NCBI GenBank assembly: GCA_964017195.1
Contig: OZ024895.1
Location: forward strand, 9,545,501-9,609,500
Length of the DNA stretch: 64,000 nucleotides
From: Siderastrea radians
Taxonomy: Eukaryota > Cnidaria > Anthozoa > Scleractinia > Rhizangiidae
Direction: 5' to 3'
The notes below the pieces were generated by a model, which was given only the letters and a program-made list of their open reading frames with translations, had not been told where the DNA came from and ran no database searches. The position numbers were made by a program, and so were the translations under genes. Shown here one piece after another: positions 60,203 to 64,000 of this stretch (the stretch's first letter is position 1; each line of letters opens with the position of its first letter).

Positions 60203-60971
60203 ACTTCCGGAGGGCATGTACTTAAACGCCGGAACGCCGGAACGCCAGAACGCCGGAATGCCGGAATACTAAAACCCCGAACGCGGGAATACTTAAACCC
60301 GGAATGCCGGAATTCTTAAACCCTGAACACCGGAATACTTAAACCCGAAACGCCGGAATACCTCAACTCTAAATGACGATTTAACATACACAAGATCGCT
60401 GAAAAGACAAACAATTAGGGTTAAGCCGCGCTACCGCATTATTAATGTTACCTTCTGACTCCCGACAAAACCATTCTCCTCACTATCCCATCCCCAACCC
60501 CGTGCCTTACGTTTTCCCGCCAACCATTATTATTATAATTTATTTGATTGTTGGGCTGTTATCGACATGGAGGACTCTCCAGCAAGGTAAGCGTATGTAC
60601 CTGAAATTTTCTCTTTGACTTAAAGCCTTTAAAGTAACATTTACAAAGTGATAAACTGTTATTCCCTTCCTTTAGTCCCAGCCAAAGTCCAGAGAAAAAG
60701 AGGTGAGACACTGAATCTTAACTAGCCTGCGCGCAGGTTTTGGAGGGAGTCAGAAGGTAACGTTAATAATGTAGCGTGGCTTAACCTTAATTGTTCGTCT
60801 TTTCAGCGATCTTTTGTATATTAAATCGTCATTTAGCGTTGAAGTATTCTAGCGTTCCGGGTTTTAGTATTCCGGCGTTCCAGGTTTAAGTGTTCCGGCG
60901 TTCCGGCGTTCCGGCGTTCCGGCGTTCCGGCGTTCCGGTGTTCCGGGTTTAAGTACATGCCCTTCCGGAGT
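60203..60971. mobile_element. Long fold-back MITE with CCGGAACG repeats
   Basis: Outer ends ACTTCCGGAGGGCATGTACT and AGTACATGCCCTTCCGGAGT are inverted copies. They are followed by tandem CGCCGGAA/TTCCGGCG units, and by inner arms containing AGATCGCTGAAAAGACAAAC and its inverse. The arms are about 350 bp, almost a perfect hairpin. Confidence 0.85.
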
Positions 60972-61984
60972 TGATCACAGACTAGCCAGCTGGGTAGTAT
61001 GAGAACCAGGCTTAATCAGTGGAAGTTACGAGTATCCTCAGATTTTTGTTAGGGATTGAATAGCGGGTGAGATACTCGAGCTCGCGCAAAAGTTACTCTA
61101 CTATAAGTTCTATCTCTACTAGACTACTCTTAATCTACCTGTACAGTAGACGCCAGTTACCTAGAACAGAAACTCGTTTCCTCTTGAATACTGTCTCCAG
61201 TCATTTACTACTGTCATTGCCGAAGGAATTTTTGATTTCCTTGAAACCCTACTTTATTCTAAATTAACCCTATAATGGGGGAGGGGGGAGTGCACGGACT
61301 CTGCCTTTGGGGACTTGAAACTTTTCTATTATTTTTTTAATGTGTGAACAAGCACCGCCAAAATTTTCTTGAAAAATTAGTTGGGAACAAATTAGTGTGG
61401 TAGGTCAATGTACAGTGAGATTCACGTTGCTAAGGCAATCAAACTTTGACAGGCGTGTTCATCTGAAATTGTTTGGTACATTACTGTTTTAACTGAAAAC
61501 AAAAATGACTTTCTTACTGAAGGTGTCATGCTATTAGATAATTTTAGCGTTCTTTTATTACTTATGTTCACTTTTTGGTCAATTGGGTGGCTTTCCGAAG
61601 TCTTAGGGAAATCACGAAATCCAATACGGTGGATCCAATTGGAAATTATGACATAAATCTGACGTCGTGTGACGTCATCAGTATCCCTTGCCGATCTCAA
61701 AGGAGACATTCTTGGACAAAATTCTTGGACATACTTTTGACCCTCTAAGTTTCATTTTCATTGCTTTATTGCTATCGGAGTTTGCTGGAGGCCTGCCCCA
61801 CAACGGCTTCAGAAGACCAAAGAAGGCCCGGTCTAGATAGGGTTAAGGTTGTCTCTTAACTGCAGCTGATTACTTTCTCAAAACTGAAGGAACCTTTCAA
61901 AGCCCCAGAAGTCGAAAACAGGAAGGTTATTTTCAAATCTATGAAGACGTACCCAGCTGTACAAGTTATTTTAATTAGCCAAAC

Positions 61985-63345
61985 CATGGTCTTCATTGTG
62001 GTTGTGTGCTTGCAGATTAAATTAAGGACAAAAATTTGTTTCTTCTCCCCATGAGCTCCAACCCTTTTTTTCAAATAATTTCACTATTAATTCGTGAAGG
62101 ATCATGAATTCAAATTTTAGATAGCTAAGAGCCAAAACGCTAGTGCAAAATGGAGCAGTACCCGGTGTTGTTGTTGGCATTAGTAACTGGTCAGCTGCTA
62201 CTGACAGAATAATATAACACGAGAGAACTAAATGCAGGGAAAGCTTGTTGTAAATGAAGGTTGTTGAACGAAGAATTTTCTCAAAAACTGACTGTTTGAC
62301 GATTCTAAGATGATCTCTGAAACGTACGGATCTATATATTTGATCGAAGATGACAGAAAATTGAGGTAACGGGTGCAAATGTAAACAGAACAAGATGCCC
62401 TTCGTTGATTTCATTGTTTTGCAAGGCACTAAGTGTTCGCTAAATAAGTTTGCAAAACACAGGCTGTGATATAGGCAATATGACTTGCTTTCATTGATTT
62501 ATTCTCAGATTAATAGTTCTAGATCAAGGTTGTTTTGTAAAGCGCAATTAGCAATCATCGAGTGGCATGTACTTCATAACTTGTTTATCTTGTGAATTGA
62601 ACATAGTTAATGAGCTATTTGAATGCTGTACATTTTAATTAAAGCTATATGCGAAATGTTACCAGTTTACATTTGTGTCCTGCTGTAGTTTGAAACTATT
62701 TTCGTGTTTTCCTGATGTAAGGGAGCATTGCTCGCATCACAGTTGCTCTTAAATTCCACGCATAGGTTGTGGTTCGTAATTTGCATAATGAAGAAATACT
62801 GGTGTTTCAAAGCGGCGCCACGTTCTTTAAACCGTCTGGCCGCACGATTTTATTTTATTATAATTAAGACCAAGTCTTTAACTTTCCCTGACTGTAAGGA
62901 AATTGCTAGACGAGGTCTCACTTTTTGTTAACATGTATTTTTGTTTACCCATTTTTCCTACTTTTTTAAAAGCTGTTATACTGGGTTGTTAAAAGGAACT
63001 GTTTTAACTACTCAAAACAACTACATGGAAATGTCAGTAACAATGTAGGATAAGGAAGAGTTGTACTTATCAACCAATAGTAGAATTTTGTCCTGCATCA
63101 AATTTTAAGTGTTGTGAGGAATTACCAAAGTTATTGAAAATTGGCATTTTTGTACCAGTAAAATGTGCATTTTTGTCCACCAGGGGACCCCCCTTGTAAC
63201 CTGTTGAAGAAAGCATTTAGAGCCCAAACGAAAAGTGTTTTTAAAGTACCCAGACAAAGTGCAATTCACATACAAGATTTGAAGGAAATCTATTTTGTGA
63301 CCAATTTGGGTTATGAGGATCTTAGGGAGACAGCCACTTAATGTT
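61985..63345 (-). repeat. Right arm of the ~1.3-kb inverted repeat
   Basis: Inverse of 58520-59830. The spacer (59831-61984) contains the fold-back MITE and no recognisable transposase, so the whole 4.8 kb is either a non-autonomous long-TIR element or an inverted duplication. Confidence 0.85.
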
Positions 63346-63482
63346 CTATGTTCAATGTTCAATGTTCACACTTCAATCTTGACTCTTCAATGTTCGAAGT
63401 TCACTTTTCTCAACAGTTTGTTACACATGGAAAAATGAATTTTAGGAAAACCAATAAGTAATGTAGGTTAACTCGTTAAACA

Positions 63483-64000
63483 TCAATTTGTAACACAAGT
63501 GCTAACTTTTTTCAATGTTTCCTGACAACATGAAAATTTGATTTTTACTCTTGACTCGGAGTAAAAAAAGTGAGTTATTCTTCCTCTCTTGGGCACTGAG
63601 GTACTTGTTTGCTCGCCTCGTCGCTTCTGAGACTTCTGTTTCTGAGAGGATGAGCGACTGTGCGCTTTGGGCGCCCTCGAGGGTGTTATGAAGAGATTCT
63701 CCTCCTCCTCGTCTTCCATCTCTTCACAAGGACAGGGTAGGGGGCACCAGATACTGTTAATGCGTTGGGCTTGAGAAGGGGATACCCACTTCATTTCCAC
63801 AGCCTTTCTTCTCCACTCCAACTGTACCAGTTTCGCGAGACCGGAAACTTCTTTCTTCTGAAATTTCAACTTGAGGGCTTCGACAGTCACTTCCATCATG
63901 TAATGGAGCGCACGCTTCACTTGCTCGTCTTTCGCTCCGTCCTCTTTTTTCTGAAGTTCTCGGAGTTCCTTTTTTTTCTCCATGACCCACTCATCGTTAA
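63483..64000 (-). CDS. Partial unrecognised coding region at the window edge
   Basis: The minus frame is open from the right edge to a stop at 63483; the in-frame ATG at 63983 need not be the start because the frame continues upstream (NDEWVMEKKKEL). It begins with a Lys/Glu coiled coil (ELRELQKKEDGAKDEQVKRA), then LVQLEWRRKAVEMKWV, an acidic patch EMEDEEEENL, and a Ser/Lys-rich basic tail (KQKSQKRRGEQ). It looks like the 3' exon of a host gene or an element gene. No family is recognised. Confidence 0.4.
   Translation of the reverse strand, partial: NDEWVMEKKKELRELQKKEDGAKDEQVKRALHYMMEVTVEALKLKFQKKEVSGLAKLVQLEWRRKAVEMKWVSPSQAQRINSIWCPLPCPCEEMEDEEEENLFITPSRAPKAHSRSSSQKQKSQKRRGEQTSTSVPKRGRITHFFYSESRVKIKFSCCQETLKKVSTCVTN

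Overview
The window looks like intron-rich, transposon-dense invertebrate nuclear DNA. A cnidarian, probably a reef-building coral, is my best guess. The guess rests on the style of the genes and repeats, not on any search.

Left host part (1-13968) and short right part (36103-37485): the exons of one plus-strand receptor tyrosine kinase (RTK) gene. In order they encode cysteine-rich WxxCPxG...CCxP repeats, two fibronectin type III domains, a transmembrane helix, the kinase N-lobe, a long kinase insert, the HRD/DFG catalytic exon and the C-lobe. The introns carry several fold-back MITEs and a tRNA-like repeat nested in a MITE.

Centre (13969-36102): a complete 22,134-bp Maverick/Polinton (adintovirus-like) element. 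It has long terminal inverted repeats (TIRs) with AG...CT termini and a perfect 6-bp target-site duplication TTTGTT. It sits inside the RTK exon, directly before the catalytic HRD codons. It encodes a protein-primed family B DNA polymerase, a chromodomain integrase, a double-jelly-roll major capsid protein, an adenain-type protease, an FtsK/HerA-type packaging ATPase, a parvovirus-type phospholipase A2, three paralogous ~350-residue virion-type proteins, and a set of small basic core-like proteins sharing a QRGG motif. It also carries a two-finger GRF protein, a SLOG-like nucleotide-binding protein, a two-transmembrane SLATT-like protein, a possible Bcl-2-like protein, a basic-repeat/acidic putative regulator and a pol III tRNA-like gene. 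Polymerase and integrase are each broken by one apparent 1-base indel; everything else looks intact.

How the element works, as inferred: the integrase and TIRs handle insertion, and polymerase and GRF protein handle replication. Capsid, core, protease, ATPase and phospholipase genes would make a virion. The minus-strand and divergent genes look like early or regulatory functions. Promoters recur as TATA boxes with E-box, CCAAT, CArG, ETS and CRE-like sites.

Right host part (37486-64000): a decayed, nested DIRS-like YR retrotransposon (38943-46890) interrupted by a LINE fragment and two MITEs; a 32-bp minisatellite with a 544-bp higher-order period (47282-48830); a Crypton-like tyrosine recombinase gene with a zinc finger and a broken Myb domain (56675-58360); a pair of ~1.3-kb inverted repeats (58520-63345) enclosing a fold-back MITE; and one partial unrecognised coding region at the right edge.
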